From Streptomyces torulosus (GTDB lineage Bacteria; Actinomycetota; Actinomycetes; Streptomycetales; Streptomycetaceae): DNA of 54,066 bases. The notes beneath the pieces are model-generated. The model searched no databases. It had not been told where the DNA came from and saw only the letters and a program-made list of their open reading frames with translations. The translations under genes were made by a program, and so were the position numbers. The stretch is from assembly GCF_001419765.1 (NCBI RefSeq), contig NZ_LIRK01000342.1, positions 1 through 54,066 of the forward strand. Reading direction: 5' to 3'. Of this stretch, positions 45,669 through 53,909 are shown piece after piece; position 1 is the first letter of the stretch, and the number at the start of each line of letters is the position of its first letter.

Positions 45669-46607
45669 TCAGCCCGCCGCCACGGTCAGCGGAGCGTATC
45701 GGCGGGACCAGTCGCCCGGCAGCTCGGAAATCCCGTAGGTCATCACCGCGTTGAAGGCGACCGACTTCAGGCCGTGTTGCTTCACCCACGCCAGCAGTTC
45801 CTCGTGCCGTACGTCGATGTCCGTGCGGAGGGGGAGTCCGGTGTGGGCGGCCAGGGACGCGATGAGTGCCTTTGCCGTCCGTGTGTCCCGGGCGATCAGC
45901 GGTCCGACGACATGGGTGTCCATGTTGGGCCAGGCGGCCGCGTAACCGATGACTCGGCCGCTCTCCTCGGCGACGCGGATCTGATCGGCGAAGGCGGGGA
46001 GCCGGGTGAGTACGTGAGTGCGGTCCATGCCGAACACCTCCCCGTCGAGCCGGACGATCGTCGTGAGGTCCTCGGCGGTGGCCGGGCGGGTGGTGACAGC
46101 GGGATCGTCCCCGTCGGCCGAGAAGTTTCCCCGGACCATCTCGGCTCGCCCCGTGACCTTGAACCCCAGCTCCTCGTAGAGCGGCTGTCCGTTGGGCGTC
46201 GCGTGCAGCGTCAGCGGGGTCGTCCCGGACTCGGTGATGACGTGGCGCATCAGACGGCGGCCGATGCCCTGCCGGGCGTGCCGCTCGGCCACCAGCACCA
46301 TGCCGATCGCCCTCAGGTCCGGGCGGCCTGCCGCTCCGTACTCGGTCACCACACAGGCGGCGACGAGGCCACCTTCCGGATCGTCGATGCCGTACCCGGC
46401 CCCGGCTGCCAGCAGCAGCCCCCACTTGTGCTCTTCGCGGGGCCAGCCCCGGTTCTCGGACAAGTCGGCGCAGGCGGTGAGATCGCGCGGGGTGAGACGG
46501 CGGATGGGGAGAGCAGAAGGGGAAGGTGTCGGCACGCGGGCCAGGCTGTCCGACGCAGGACCCCGACGTCCACCGGATTGCTGGGGGACGTACGCGCTTT
46601 TGGCCAT
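45669..46607 (-). CDS. Tandem-GNAT acetyltransferase
   Basis: The 312-residue protein has two acetyltransferase domains. The first has MVLVAERHARQGIGRRLMRH and the LTLHATPNGQPLYEELGFKV segment. The second half (about 165-312) is a degenerate GNAT without a clear pyrophosphate-binding loop. The double architecture resembles mycothiol synthase in outline, but no specific match can be claimed. Start ATG 46607 is chosen; the farther ATG at 46658 is created by the flank of parS site 12. Confidence 0.82.
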   Translation of the reverse strand: MAKSAYVPQQSGGRRGPASDSLARVPTPSPSALPIRRLTPRDLTACADLSENRGWPREEHKWGLLLAAGAGYGIDDPEGGLVAACVVTEYGAAGRPDLRAIGMVLVAERHARQGIGRRLMRHVITESGTTPLTLHATPNGQPLYEELGFKVTGRAEMVRGNFSADGDDPAVTTRPATAEDLTTIVRLDGEVFGMDRTHVLTRLPAFADQIRVAEESGRVIGYAAAWPNMDTHVVGPLIARDTRTAKALIASLAAHTGLPLRTDIDVRHEELLAWVKQHGLKSVAFNAVMTYGISELPGDWSRRYAPLTVAAG

Positions 46608-46639
46608 CTTGCTCACAACCGCACAGCGCGCGGACAGAT

Positions 46640-46653
46640 GTTTCACGTGAAAC
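46640..46653. other. parS site 12
   Basis: Perfect GTTTCACGTGAAAC between the divergent tandem-GNAT and HAD genes. Confidence 0.95.
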
Positions 46654-46713
46654 AGCAACGCGCGGGCACACCCGAGCAGGCGTGAAGCGTGTGGCTGGCT
46701 AGCCTCGGCCGCT

Positions 46714-47346
46714 ATGACGCGACTGCACCTGTTCGATCTGGACGGGACCCTGCTGCACCGATCGGCAGCGCCTGTGGAGATCTCCCGACAGCTCGGCCTG
46801 GACCACGAGATCGCCGAGCTCGAACGGGATTTCGTGACCCGGCGTATCGATTCACGGATCTACGCACAGCGCGTCCATGGTCTGTGGACCGGGCTCACCG
46901 AGATCCATGTCGCCGCTGCCTTCGAGGCGGCGCCCTGGCTCCGGCGTATCCAGGACACCTGGGCCGAGATCCGGGACAGGGGAGAGTACTGCGCCGTCAT
47001 CTCCCTCTCGCCTTCGTTCTTCGTCGAGCGGCTGACGGCGTGGGGTGCGCATGCGGCGTATGGTTCGCTCTTTCCCCAAGTGCCCTTCGCCGAGCCGGTG
47101 GATCCGGCAGGGATCCTCACCCCGGCGGCCAAGGTCGAGATCGCGGACGGCCTCTGCGCGCGCTTCGGACTGACCCGCGCGGACTGTGTCGCATACGGTG
47201 ACTCGCTGTCCGACGCGGACCTTTTCGGCTCGGTGCCGATCTCGGTCGCCGTAAATGCGGATCAGCATGTGGCCGCGCTGGCCACGCACTCCTACACGGG
47301 GCAGGATCTGTGGGATGCCTATGAATTGGTGCGCCACGCCCGGTAA
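46714..47346 (+). CDS. HAD family phosphatase (SerB-like)
   Basis: The 210-residue haloacid dehalogenase superfamily hydrolase has nucleophile motif D8-L-D10-GT, motif II SLSPS, a lysine in the PAAKVEIAD segment and motif IV GDSLSDADLF. The order and spacing fit the IB subfamily, which includes phosphoserine phosphatase. Substrate unassigned. No clear Shine-Dalgarno before the ATG. Confidence 0.88.
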   Translation: MTRLHLFDLDGTLLHRSAAPVEISRQLGLDHEIAELERDFVTRRIDSRIYAQRVHGLWTGLTEIHVAAAFEAAPWLRRIQDTWAEIRDRGEYCAVISLSPSFFVERLTAWGAHAAYGSLFPQVPFAEPVDPAGILTPAAKVEIADGLCARFGLTRADCVAYGDSLSDADLFGSVPISVAVNADQHVAALATHSYTGQDLWDAYELVRHAR

Positions 47347-47766
47347 TTGAAGGAATCGCTGATTCGCCCCTGTTGAATTCCCGCCGGGACATGGGGGGAC
47401 TTGTATGTGACGCGCGTGCCGGTAGGGTCGAGTCCGGTTCGTGTCCGAAGCGAGATGTAGTCGTCTCATCCTGCGGGTACGAACACAGTCCAATGCAGCC
47501 TAACCGGACAGAGAGATCGAAGACCCGCGTTCACCGTTGTGGAACGTGGGCGTTGGTGTGCTGTGGAACGCTGCCACATATTGCTGCGGCTCACGTCACA
47601 CTCTCGCCTACTTGTCCGTACGGTGCGGGAAGCCGGGTTGAATGTGGCCGCATTGGTCGTGGGGGAACACAACGGGGAAAGCAAGGCCGTCCGCGGGGGA
47701 AACATGCGACCTTCCGGCTGAGGGAGTGCGCAGATCGACCGAAAGATGCTCGAGGCGAGGCACACC
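47347..47766 (+). promoter_or_regulatory. Long leader upstream of the flavohaemoprotein gene
   Basis: 420 bp with lower G/C bias than its neighbours and no convincing gene. A 60-codon frame from GTG 47539 has poor third-position bias. The sequence GTGGAACG is repeated at about 47539 and 47566. It could hold the promoter and a long untranslated leader; nothing specific recognised. Confidence 0.4.
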
Positions 47767-49221
47767 ATGGACGCTCCGACCACCACCACGTCGGCCGGCA
47801 ACGGCGCTGCGGGGGACAGTGACGGAGGCAGCTGGTTCACACCGCGCACCCAGCCGTCCCCCGACGGGGATCAGGAGATCGAGGGCAACCGTCTCGCCGG
47901 GCTGCGTCCCGTGGGCCGCACCCAGGAGCCGTCGACCGGGCCGCAGCGGGCCCTGGACGAGGCTGCCCGGGAGCGAATACCCCCGTTCCAGGACCCGCCG
48001 TCCAGCCCTCCGCCCCGACCGGCTGCCCTCGGTGAGGAGCACGGCTCCGAGCAGTCCGTCTTCGAGGCCCGGGTCCCCACCACCCGCGCGGGTCGCACCC
48101 CCGAGGCCTCGCCCGACGCCGTGCTCATCCGGCGGACCATGGCCGAGGTCGGACCCGTCGCCGACAAGGTCACCTCGTACTTCTACGCGCTCCTCTTCGT
48201 CCAGCACCCGGACCTGCGCTCCCTCTTCCCGCCGGCGATGGACGCCCAACGGGACCGTCTGCTCAAGGCACTGCTGACCGCGGCCGAGCACATCGACAAC
48301 ACCCCCGTCCTCGTCGACTACCTCCAGAACCTCGGCCGAGGCCACCGCAAGTACGGCACGCAGCCTGAGCACTACCCGGCGGTCGGCGAGTGCCTGATCG
48401 GCTCCCTGAGCCGTTACGCCCCCACGACCTGGGACGAGGAGACCGAGGCGGCCTGGGTCCGGACGTACACCACGATCTCTCAGGTGATGATCGACGCGGC
48501 CGCCGCGGACGAGCTGCGTTCCCCGCCGTGGTGGCTCGCCGAGGTCGTCTCGCACGAGCTGAGAACAGCCGACATAGCGGTCCTCACCGTCCGGCCGAAC
48601 CAGCCGTATCCGTTTCTCGCCGGTCAGTACGCCAGCGTGGAGACTCCCTGGTGGCCGCGGATCTGGCGGCACTATTCCTTCGCCTCGGCGCCCCGCTCGG
48701 ACGGACTGCTGTCGTTCCATGTGAAAGCGGTCCCGGCGGGCTGGGTCTCCAACGCGCTCGTGCACCGTGCCCGACCCGGCGACGTCATACGGCTCGGTCC
48801 GCCGGCCGGTGCGATGACCGTCGACCACAGCACCGACAGCGGACTGCTCTGCCTGGGCGGCGGTACCGGCATCGCCCCCATCAAGGCCATGATCGAGGAC
48901 GTCGCCGAACGAGGACGGTACCGCCCGGCCGAGGTCTTCTACGGGGCCCGCAGTGACCAGGACCTCTATGACATCGACACCCTGCTGCGACTGCAGCAGA
49001 GCAACTCCTGGCTGAAGGTCCGGCCGGTGGTCGACCGGCACGGGCTGCTCCAGCTGCCCGACGCCATACGCGAATACGGACCGTGGATCGAGTACGACGC
49101 GTACCTCTCCGGTCCGCCCGGGATGATCCGCAGCGGTGTGGACGCGCTCAGGGGCGTGGGTGTGCCGTCGGACCGCATACGCCATGACTCGGTGGAGGAA
49201 CTGGTGGCCGCCGGCGACTGA
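47767..49221 (+). CDS. Flavohaemoprotein-like globin-reductase
   Basis: The 484-residue protein is built like nitric oxide dioxygenase: globin domain (about 112-250), FAD domain and NAD(P) domain. The proximal haem histidine is H193 (GRGHRKYG) and a B10-type Tyr is Y140 in SYFYALLF. The FAD motif is RHYSFAS (301-307) and the NAD-binding motif is GGGTGIAP (364-371). It is expected to detoxify NO with NAD(P)H. Odd: a disordered, Pro/Thr-rich N-terminal extension of about 110 residues absent from standard Hmp. ATG 47767 follows GAGGCGAGG. Confidence 0.88.
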   Translation: MDAPTTTTSAGNGAAGDSDGGSWFTPRTQPSPDGDQEIEGNRLAGLRPVGRTQEPSTGPQRALDEAARERIPPFQDPPSSPPPRPAALGEEHGSEQSVFEARVPTTRAGRTPEASPDAVLIRRTMAEVGPVADKVTSYFYALLFVQHPDLRSLFPPAMDAQRDRLLKALLTAAEHIDNTPVLVDYLQNLGRGHRKYGTQPEHYPAVGECLIGSLSRYAPTTWDEETEAAWVRTYTTISQVMIDAAAADELRSPPWWLAEVVSHELRTADIAVLTVRPNQPYPFLAGQYASVETPWWPRIWRHYSFASAPRSDGLLSFHVKAVPAGWVSNALVHRARPGDVIRLGPPAGAMTVDHSTDSGLLCLGGGTGIAPIKAMIEDVAERGRYRPAEVFYGARSDQDLYDIDTLLRLQQSNSWLKVRPVVDRHGLLQLPDAIREYGPWIEYDAYLSGPPGMIRSGVDALRGVGVPSDRIRHDSVEELVAAGD

Positions 49222-49265
49222 GCCGGAAGCCCGACCGGGCCGTGACGGGCAGCGCCAGCTGTCCG

Positions 49266-49748
49266 TCAGCCCAGGTCGGGCGCGTGCATCGCGCGGACGC
49301 CCTCGATGTTCCCGTCGAGGTAGTGCCGCAGCGACAGCGGGACGAGGTGGACGGAGGCGATCCCGACCCGGGTGAAGGGCACCCGCACGATCTCGTACTC
49401 GCCCAGCGGCTCGTCCACCTCGGGGCCGTGTCGCTTCGACGTGTCCATGGATTCCAGACGGCAGACGAAGAAGTGCTGGACCTTGACCCCCGTCGCGCCA
49501 CCGTCCTCACCGATGTGTTCGACGGTGTCCACGAAGCAGGGCACGACATCGGTGATCTTGGCGCCGAGTTCCTCGTGCACCTCGCGATGGAGCGCGTCGA
49601 CGACGGTCGTGTCCTCCGGCTCGACCCCGCCACCAGGCGTGAGCCAGTAGGGATCGACACCCGGTTTGGTCCGCTTGATCAGGATCAGGTCGTCGCCGTC
49701 GAGCAGGATGGCGCGGGCGGTGCGTTTGACCACGGGTCGGACGGTCAT
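49266..49748 (-). CDS. Nudix hydrolase
   Basis: This 160-residue pyrophosphohydrolase has the Nudix box at about 41-63: G41-x5-T47-x7-R55-E56-V-x-E59-E60-x-G62. The metal-binding R-E-x-x-E-E core is intact, but the first glutamate of the box is Thr. Substrate unknown. ATG 49748 lies just past a degenerate parS; an in-frame extension through that parS is spurious. Converges with the flavohaemoprotein gene. Confidence 0.87.
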   Translation of the reverse strand: MTVRPVVKRTARAILLDGDDLILIKRTKPGVDPYWLTPGGGVEPEDTTVVDALHREVHEELGAKITDVVPCFVDTVEHIGEDGGATGVKVQHFFVCRLESMDTSKRHGPEVDEPLGEYEIVRVPFTRVGIASVHLVPLSLRHYLDGNIEGVRAMHAPDLG

Positions 49749-49769
49749 GGGAGAAATGTGGCCCGTCAT

Positions 49770-49783
49770 GTTCCACGTGAAAC
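49770..49783. other. Degenerate parS (one mismatch)
   Basis: GTTCCACGTGAAAC differs from the consensus at one base but keeps the outer A-T flanks (ATG...CAT). A weak ParB site is plausible. Confidence 0.7.
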
Positions 49784-49822
49784 ATCGCCCGACCATGGAA
49801 ATGAGCCACGACACCCGCTGCC

Positions 49823-50725
49823 TCAGGACCAGCCCACCGCGGTGCGCAGCAGCCACTCGTGGGCCCGGGCGATGTGCGGCATGGCCAGGGTGCCGGTACG
49901 GACCACCAGGAAGTACGTCCGCAGCGGCGGCACCGCCGGCTCGAGAAGCGCTATGACGTCCCCTCGCTCAAGGGCGTCGACGCAGAGATAGCGGGGCAGC
50001 ACCGCCAGACCTCCCCCCGAGATCGCGCAGGCCAGCACCGCGCGCAGGTCCGGGACGACCACCGTGCCGGAGGCGGCGGGCCGGGAGTCGAAGACCGAGG
50101 CCCAGTAGCGCGCGACGAACGGCAGCGACTCGTGCACCTCGACGACCGGAAGCCCTTCCAGCAGGTGCGCCTCCTTGGGATGCAGCTTGCCGGGTCCGAT
50201 GCGCTCGGCCCACCGCGGGGCGGCGACCAGTACATGCTCCTCGTCGCAGAGGGCGGTCGCGGTCAGCAGCGCGCCGCGGGGCTGCGCGGTGGTGATGGCC
50301 AGGTCGTGGTGGCCGGCGCCGAGGCCCTCCAGCGTCTCGTCGGCGTTCCCGAAGGACACCCGCAACGCGAAGCCCTGGCCGTCGTCGATGAGTTCCGTGA
50401 GAGCGGGCAGGACGCGCTCGGCGGTGAATTCCGGGGGACCGGCGAGATGGAGTGTCCCCAAGGAGGAATCGTCGTCCAGGCCCGTCTCGGCGATCTCCAT
50501 CAGCGCGTCGAGATGAGGGGCCGCCTTGTGAGCGAGTTCGTCGCCGATCGTCGTCGGCGTCACGCCCCGAGCCTGGCGCAGGAACAGCGGGCGGCCCAGC
50601 TGCCGCTCCAGGGTGCGGATCTGGGAGGTGACGGCCGGCTGCGAGAGGCCGAGCAGGGCCGCGGCACGGGTGAACGAACCGGCCCGGTGCACGGTCACGA
50701 ACGTACGCAGTAAGGCCAGATCCAT
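49823..50725 (-). CDS. LysR family transcriptional regulator
   Basis: The 300-residue protein has an N-terminal winged helix (LALLRTFVTVHRAGSFTRAA and SQPAVTSQIRTLERQLGRPL). The periplasmic-binding-like effector domain starts at about residue 90. ATG 50725 has GAAGGGGCGACC upstream. Effector and targets unknown. The next gene upstream is the PLP lyase on the same strand, separated by a terminator. Confidence 0.92.
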   Translation of the reverse strand: MDLALLRTFVTVHRAGSFTRAAALLGLSQPAVTSQIRTLERQLGRPLFLRQARGVTPTTIGDELAHKAAPHLDALMEIAETGLDDDSSLGTLHLAGPPEFTAERVLPALTELIDDGQGFALRVSFGNADETLEGLGAGHHDLAITTAQPRGALLTATALCDEEHVLVAAPRWAERIGPGKLHPKEAHLLEGLPVVEVHESLPFVARYWASVFDSRPAASGTVVVPDLRAVLACAISGGGLAVLPRYLCVDALERGDVIALLEPAVPPLRTYFLVVRTGTLAMPHIARAHEWLLRTAVGWS

Positions 50726-50855
50726 GGTCGCCCCTTCGCCGCCCCGGAGCGCCCAACTATAAATAAGTCGATAGGTCTCTGTCGCTACTGTGATTGGACA
50801 CTGACACAGAGTCAACTAGCCTTGGTCGCGCGGTTCTTCGCGCGCGGAACCGGGG

Positions 50856-50888
50856 CGGTCCGAGCCACGAGGGGGGAGGCTCGGACCG
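50856..50888 (-). terminator. Terminator of the PLP lyase gene
   Basis: Perfect 11-bp stem (CGGTCCGAGCC / GGCTCGGACCG) with an 11-nt loop, 21 nt past the lyase stop. Confidence 0.8.
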
Positions 50889-50909
50889 TCCGTTGTACGT
50901 AGCGGAGTA

Positions 50910-52055
50910 CTAGCCGGTAGCCACGGCGAGGGCCCGCAGTACATCCGCCACCAGGTCGTCGGTGTCCTCCGCGCCGGCCGAGAACCGGATGAAGCCTTCC
51001 GGCACCGCGTCCCCGCCCCACCGTCCACGCCGCTCGGCAGTCGACCGCACGCCGCCGAAGCTCGTGGCGTCGTCCACGAGACGCAGCGCGTCGAGGAAGC
51101 GGTCGGCACGCGCGCGCGTGGGCAACGAGAACGAGACGACGCATCCGTAGCGCCGCATCTGCTGCGAGGCGATCTTGTGGGACGGATCGTCCCCCAGCCC
51201 CGGATACCGCAGCCCGGTCACCTCGGGGCGACCCTTCAGCGCCTCGGCGACGGCCAGGGCGTTGGTGCTCTGCCGGTCGGCCCGCAGCTGGAGCGTGGCC
51301 AGGGAACGGTGCCCGAGCCAGGCCTCCATCGGGCCGGGGATCGCTCCGACGATCTTGCGCCAGCGCCGCACGGCGGCCATCAGCCCGGCATCGCGCCCGG
51401 CCACGTAACCGAGCAGCACATCACCGTGCCCCGTCAGCTGCTTGGTGCCGCTGGCCACCGCGAAGTCCGCGCCCAGCTCCAGCGGCCGCTGCCCGAGCGG
51501 GGTCGCCAGGGTGTTGTCGACGGCGACCAGGCAGCCCCGCTCGTGCGCCGCCTCGCAGAGCCGGCGGATGTCGCACACGTCGAGCCCCGGGTTGGACGGC
51601 GTCTCTACCCACAGCAGCTTGGCGCCGTCCAGGGCGTCGAGCTGGGCATCGCCGCCGGTCGGGGCGCTGCGCACCTCGACGCCGTACGACCGCAGCTGCT
51701 CACCGGCCAGCGGCAGCACGTTGTAGCCGTCGCTCGGCAGGACGAGGACGTCTCCGGAGCGCAGCTGGGAGAAGAGGACCGCCGAGATCGCGGCCATGCC
51801 CGAGGCGAAGGCGAGCGTCTCGACCTCCTCCTGGCCGGGCGCCTCCAGCTCCCCGATGGCTCGCTCCAGGAGGGTCCAGGTGGGGTTCTGGTCCCGCCCG
51901 TACGCGTACGGGCCGGTGGGGTCGCCCGGCAGGTGGTAGTGGGCGGCGAAGACCGGGCCCGGAAGGGTCGGCTCATGCTTGACGGGTTCGGGCAGCCCGA
52001 CGCGGACGGCTCGTGTGCCCTCGCCCAGCTCCGGGGCGGGGTTCTCCTCAGTCAT
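50910..52055 (-). CDS. Cystathionine gamma-lyase/synthase family PLP enzyme
   Basis: This fold-type I PLP enzyme of sulfur amino acid metabolism has 381 residues. It has the active-site tyrosine/arginine region YAYGRDQNPT, SGMAAISAVLFSQL, ETPSNPGLDV, and the Schiff-base lysine K205 in ASGTKQLTGHGD. Cystathionine gamma-lyase is the most likely activity, but synthase cannot be excluded from sequence. Its ATG overlaps the stop of the tyrosine phosphatase gene (ATGA at 52052-52055), so the two are translated together. Confidence 0.9.
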   Translation of the reverse strand: MTEENPAPELGEGTRAVRVGLPEPVKHEPTLPGPVFAAHYHLPGDPTGPYAYGRDQNPTWTLLERAIGELEAPGQEEVETLAFASGMAAISAVLFSQLRSGDVLVLPSDGYNVLPLAGEQLRSYGVEVRSAPTGGDAQLDALDGAKLLWVETPSNPGLDVCDIRRLCEAAHERGCLVAVDNTLATPLGQRPLELGADFAVASGTKQLTGHGDVLLGYVAGRDAGLMAAVRRWRKIVGAIPGPMEAWLGHRSLATLQLRADRQSTNALAVAEALKGRPEVTGLRYPGLGDDPSHKIASQQMRRYGCVVSFSLPTRARADRFLDALRLVDDATSFGGVRSTAERRGRWGGDAVPEGFIRFSAGAEDTDDLVADVLRALAVATG

Positions 52056-52543
52056 GCGGCATGTCCTTCCACCTGCTCGCGTACGGCGGTCACAAGGCCC
52101 TCGCTCGCGGCCTCCACCAGCTCGAGGCACTCCTCGAAGCCGTCCATGCCACCGTAGTAAGGGTCGGGAACGTCGAGGTCGTCACCCGAGGCGGGATCGT
52201 AGGAGCGCAGAAGGCGGACCTTGTCCGCGTCCTCCGGGGTGGGCGCGAGGCGGCGCAGCGCCTTCATATGACCCGCGTCCAGGGCGACGACGAGGTCGAG
52301 GCGGGAGAACCACGAGGCGTGGAACTGGCGCGCGGTGTGACCGCTGCCGTAGCCGTGGGCTTCCAGGACGCTGACGGTACGCGGATCGGCCGGCTCGCCC
52401 TCGTGCCAGCCACCGGTGCCCGCACTGTCGACCTCGACCAGGCCGTCGAGTCCGGCCTCTTCCGTGCGGGCGCGGAAGACGGACTCGGCCATCGGCGAGC
52501 GGCAGATGTTGCCGGTGCAGACAAAACAGACGCGGTAGGTCAT
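52052..52543 (-). CDS. ptpA: Low-molecular-weight protein tyrosine phosphatase
   Basis: The 163-residue phosphatase has the P-loop C9-TGNIC-R15-S at the N-terminus and the general acid D127 in DVPDPYYGG, with normal family length. The S. coelicolor PtpA affects secondary metabolism when overproduced. It overlaps the PLP lyase start by 4 bp. The holin-like gene precedes it by 9 nt on the same strand, suggesting one transcript. Confidence 0.93.
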   Translation of the reverse strand: MTYRVCFVCTGNICRSPMAESVFRARTEEAGLDGLVEVDSAGTGGWHEGEPADPRTVSVLEAHGYGSGHTARQFHASWFSRLDLVVALDAGHMKALRRLAPTPEDADKVRLLRSYDPASGDDLDVPDPYYGGMDGFEECLELVEAASEGLVTAVREQVEGHAA

Positions 52544-52552
52544 CTCACAGCC

Positions 52553-52927
52553 TCAGTCGGCGTCGGGCAGGACGAGGTGGAGTGCCCAGGAGACGATCGA
52601 GATGATCAGGCCGCCCAGGACGGCGGTCCAGAAGCCCTCCACGTGGAAGCTCAGATCGATCTTGTCGGCCAGCCAGGAGGTGAGCAGCAGCATCAGGGCG
52701 TTCACCACCAATGTGAACAGGCCCAGGGTGACTATGAACAGGGGCAGCGTGAGGAGCTGGACGAGCGGCTTCACCACGGTGTTCACCAAGCCGAAGACGA
52801 GCGCCACCAGCAGCAGCGTGCCGACCTTCTTGCCCGTGCTGTCCCCGGTGAGCGTGATCTTGTCGAGCAGCCAGACGGCGACGGCCAGTGCGCCCGCGTT
52901 GGCGATCGTCTTGACTAGGAAATTCAT
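52553..52927 (-). CDS. Phage-holin-4-type membrane protein (YvlD-like)
   Basis: The 124-residue protein has four hydrophobic segments (ALAVAVWLLDKI, VGTLLLVALVFGLVNTVVKP, LLTLPLFIVTLGLFTLVVNA, FWTAVLGGLIISIVSWALHL). The family name refers to a domain, not to phage origin; there are no phage genes nearby. ATG 52927 or the adjacent ATG 52930 can start it. Function unknown. Confidence 0.85.
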   Translation of the reverse strand: MNFLVKTIANAGALAVAVWLLDKITLTGDSTGKKVGTLLLVALVFGLVNTVVKPLVQLLTLPLFIVTLGLFTLVVNALMLLLTSWLADKIDLSFHVEGFWTAVLGGLIISIVSWALHLVLPDAD

Positions 52928-52987
52928 CATGTGTCTGATCGTGGCAGAACGGATCGGTACGAGCACCGGGCAGGGGCGACAAAGTCG

Positions 52988-53305
52988 ATGAAGGCATTCC
53001 GGTTGGATGAACTGGAGGCGGAGCGCGCCGCCAACGACGGCGCCTATCTGCAGTTCCTGCGCGAGCGGAACATGTCGGTCGGTCTCTACGCGCTCGACGC
53101 GGGCGAGCTCGACCCGCAGCGACCGCACAGCCAGGACGAGGTGTACCTCGTCGTGAGCGGTAGGGCCTCACTCACGGTCGGCCTGGAGACCACGCAGGTG
53201 GCGCGAGGCAGCGTGGTCTACGTGCCCGCCGGGGTCGCCCACAAGTTCCACCACATCACCGAGGATCTCCGGGTCGTGGTGGTGTTCTCTCCGCCGGAGG
53301 GCTGA
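52988..53305 (+). CDS. Cupin domain protein
   Basis: The 105-residue single cupin barrel has motif 1 around RPHSQDEVYLVVSGRASLTV and motif 2 at VPAGVAHKFHH, giving the His/Glu metal ligands. Could be an enzyme or a small-molecule sensor. Divergent from the holin-like gene. Start ATG 52988 is preferred because upstream codons lack family similarity. Confidence 0.87.
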   Translation: MKAFRLDELEAERAANDGAYLQFLRERNMSVGLYALDAGELDPQRPHSQDEVYLVVSGRASLTVGLETTQVARGSVVYVPAGVAHKFHHITEDLRVVVVFSPPEG

Positions 53306-53463
53306 GCTCCACTTCCGGGTTCCCTAGGGGAACGATCAGGGACGGACAAGGGGTGCGAAGCCCCCGGACGCCCCCTGCGCGGCCCTAGCATCGATGGCAG
53401 GACATGAAGGGACCCGGAACCAGTGCCCGACGAGGGCCACGGGCGGAGACAAGGAGCAAGGCG

Positions 53464-53676
53464 ATGCGGGAGATCTTCGCGGGGATGCCGTGGTGGGTGA
53501 AGTGGATCGCGGTGCCGGTCATCGCCCTGGTCGTGTTCGGCGGGCTGATAGCCAGCATCCTCCAGGTCGTGTTCGGCCTGCTGTTCAAGGTGCTGGTCTT
53601 CGTGGCCCTGGTCGGCGGACTCATCTATGTCGTACGGAAGTTCACGGCGAGCTCGTCGTCCCGCAGCGACTGGTGA
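53464..53676 (+). CDS. Small membrane protein, DUF5326-like
   Basis: The 70-residue protein MREIFAGMPWWVKWIAVPVI... has two overlapping hydrophobic helices and a short basic/serine tail. AAGGAG precedes the ATG by 7 nt. Recalled as a small Streptomyces family of unknown function; assignment is from memory of the N-terminus. Confidence 0.75.
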   Translation: MREIFAGMPWWVKWIAVPVIALVVFGGLIASILQVVFGLLFKVLVFVALVGGLIYVVRKFTASSSSRSDW

Positions 53677-53909
53677 CGCGTCAGCACAGGGGAACGGCTG
53701 AGGCGTGAGTGAGTGAGGGCTGGTCAGGGCGCGGCGGTAACAGGAACGTGAGGTTCCCTCGGCCGGGGGAAGTTTCCCCTCGGGGCCGTCTGCGGGCGGT
53801 GGCGGGCGGCTAGAGTCCGGGAACTCGTCGCGGGCTCCACCCCGCGGGCGGCGCACCCCCTCCCGTGTCCCCCGCACGGGCGGCCCTCCTCGCGCTTCGG
53901 GAGTGACCC
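53677..53909 (+). promoter_or_regulatory. Spacer before the last partial gene
   Basis: About 230 bp; a GGGAG ribosome site at 53900-53904 precedes a TTG. Nothing else recognised. Confidence 0.3.

Noticed and set aside
10688..46653. Repeated 14-bp palindromes as a CRISPR array or IS target
   Set aside because: Spacing is kilobases and irregular, the motif is the exact ParB consensus, and there are no cas genes.
47401..47460. tRNA-like T-arm (GGTTCGTGTCC)
   Set aside because: The invariant A58 is missing and no acceptor or anticodon stem can be folded around it.
47539..47721. 60-codon frame in the flavohaemoprotein leader
   Set aside because: Third-position G/C is well below neighbouring genes, it lacks a ribosome site, and no family was recognised.
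52553..52927. Holin-type gene as evidence for a prophage
   Set aside because: It belongs to a common bacterial membrane family, and no lysin, integrase or structural phage gene is nearby.
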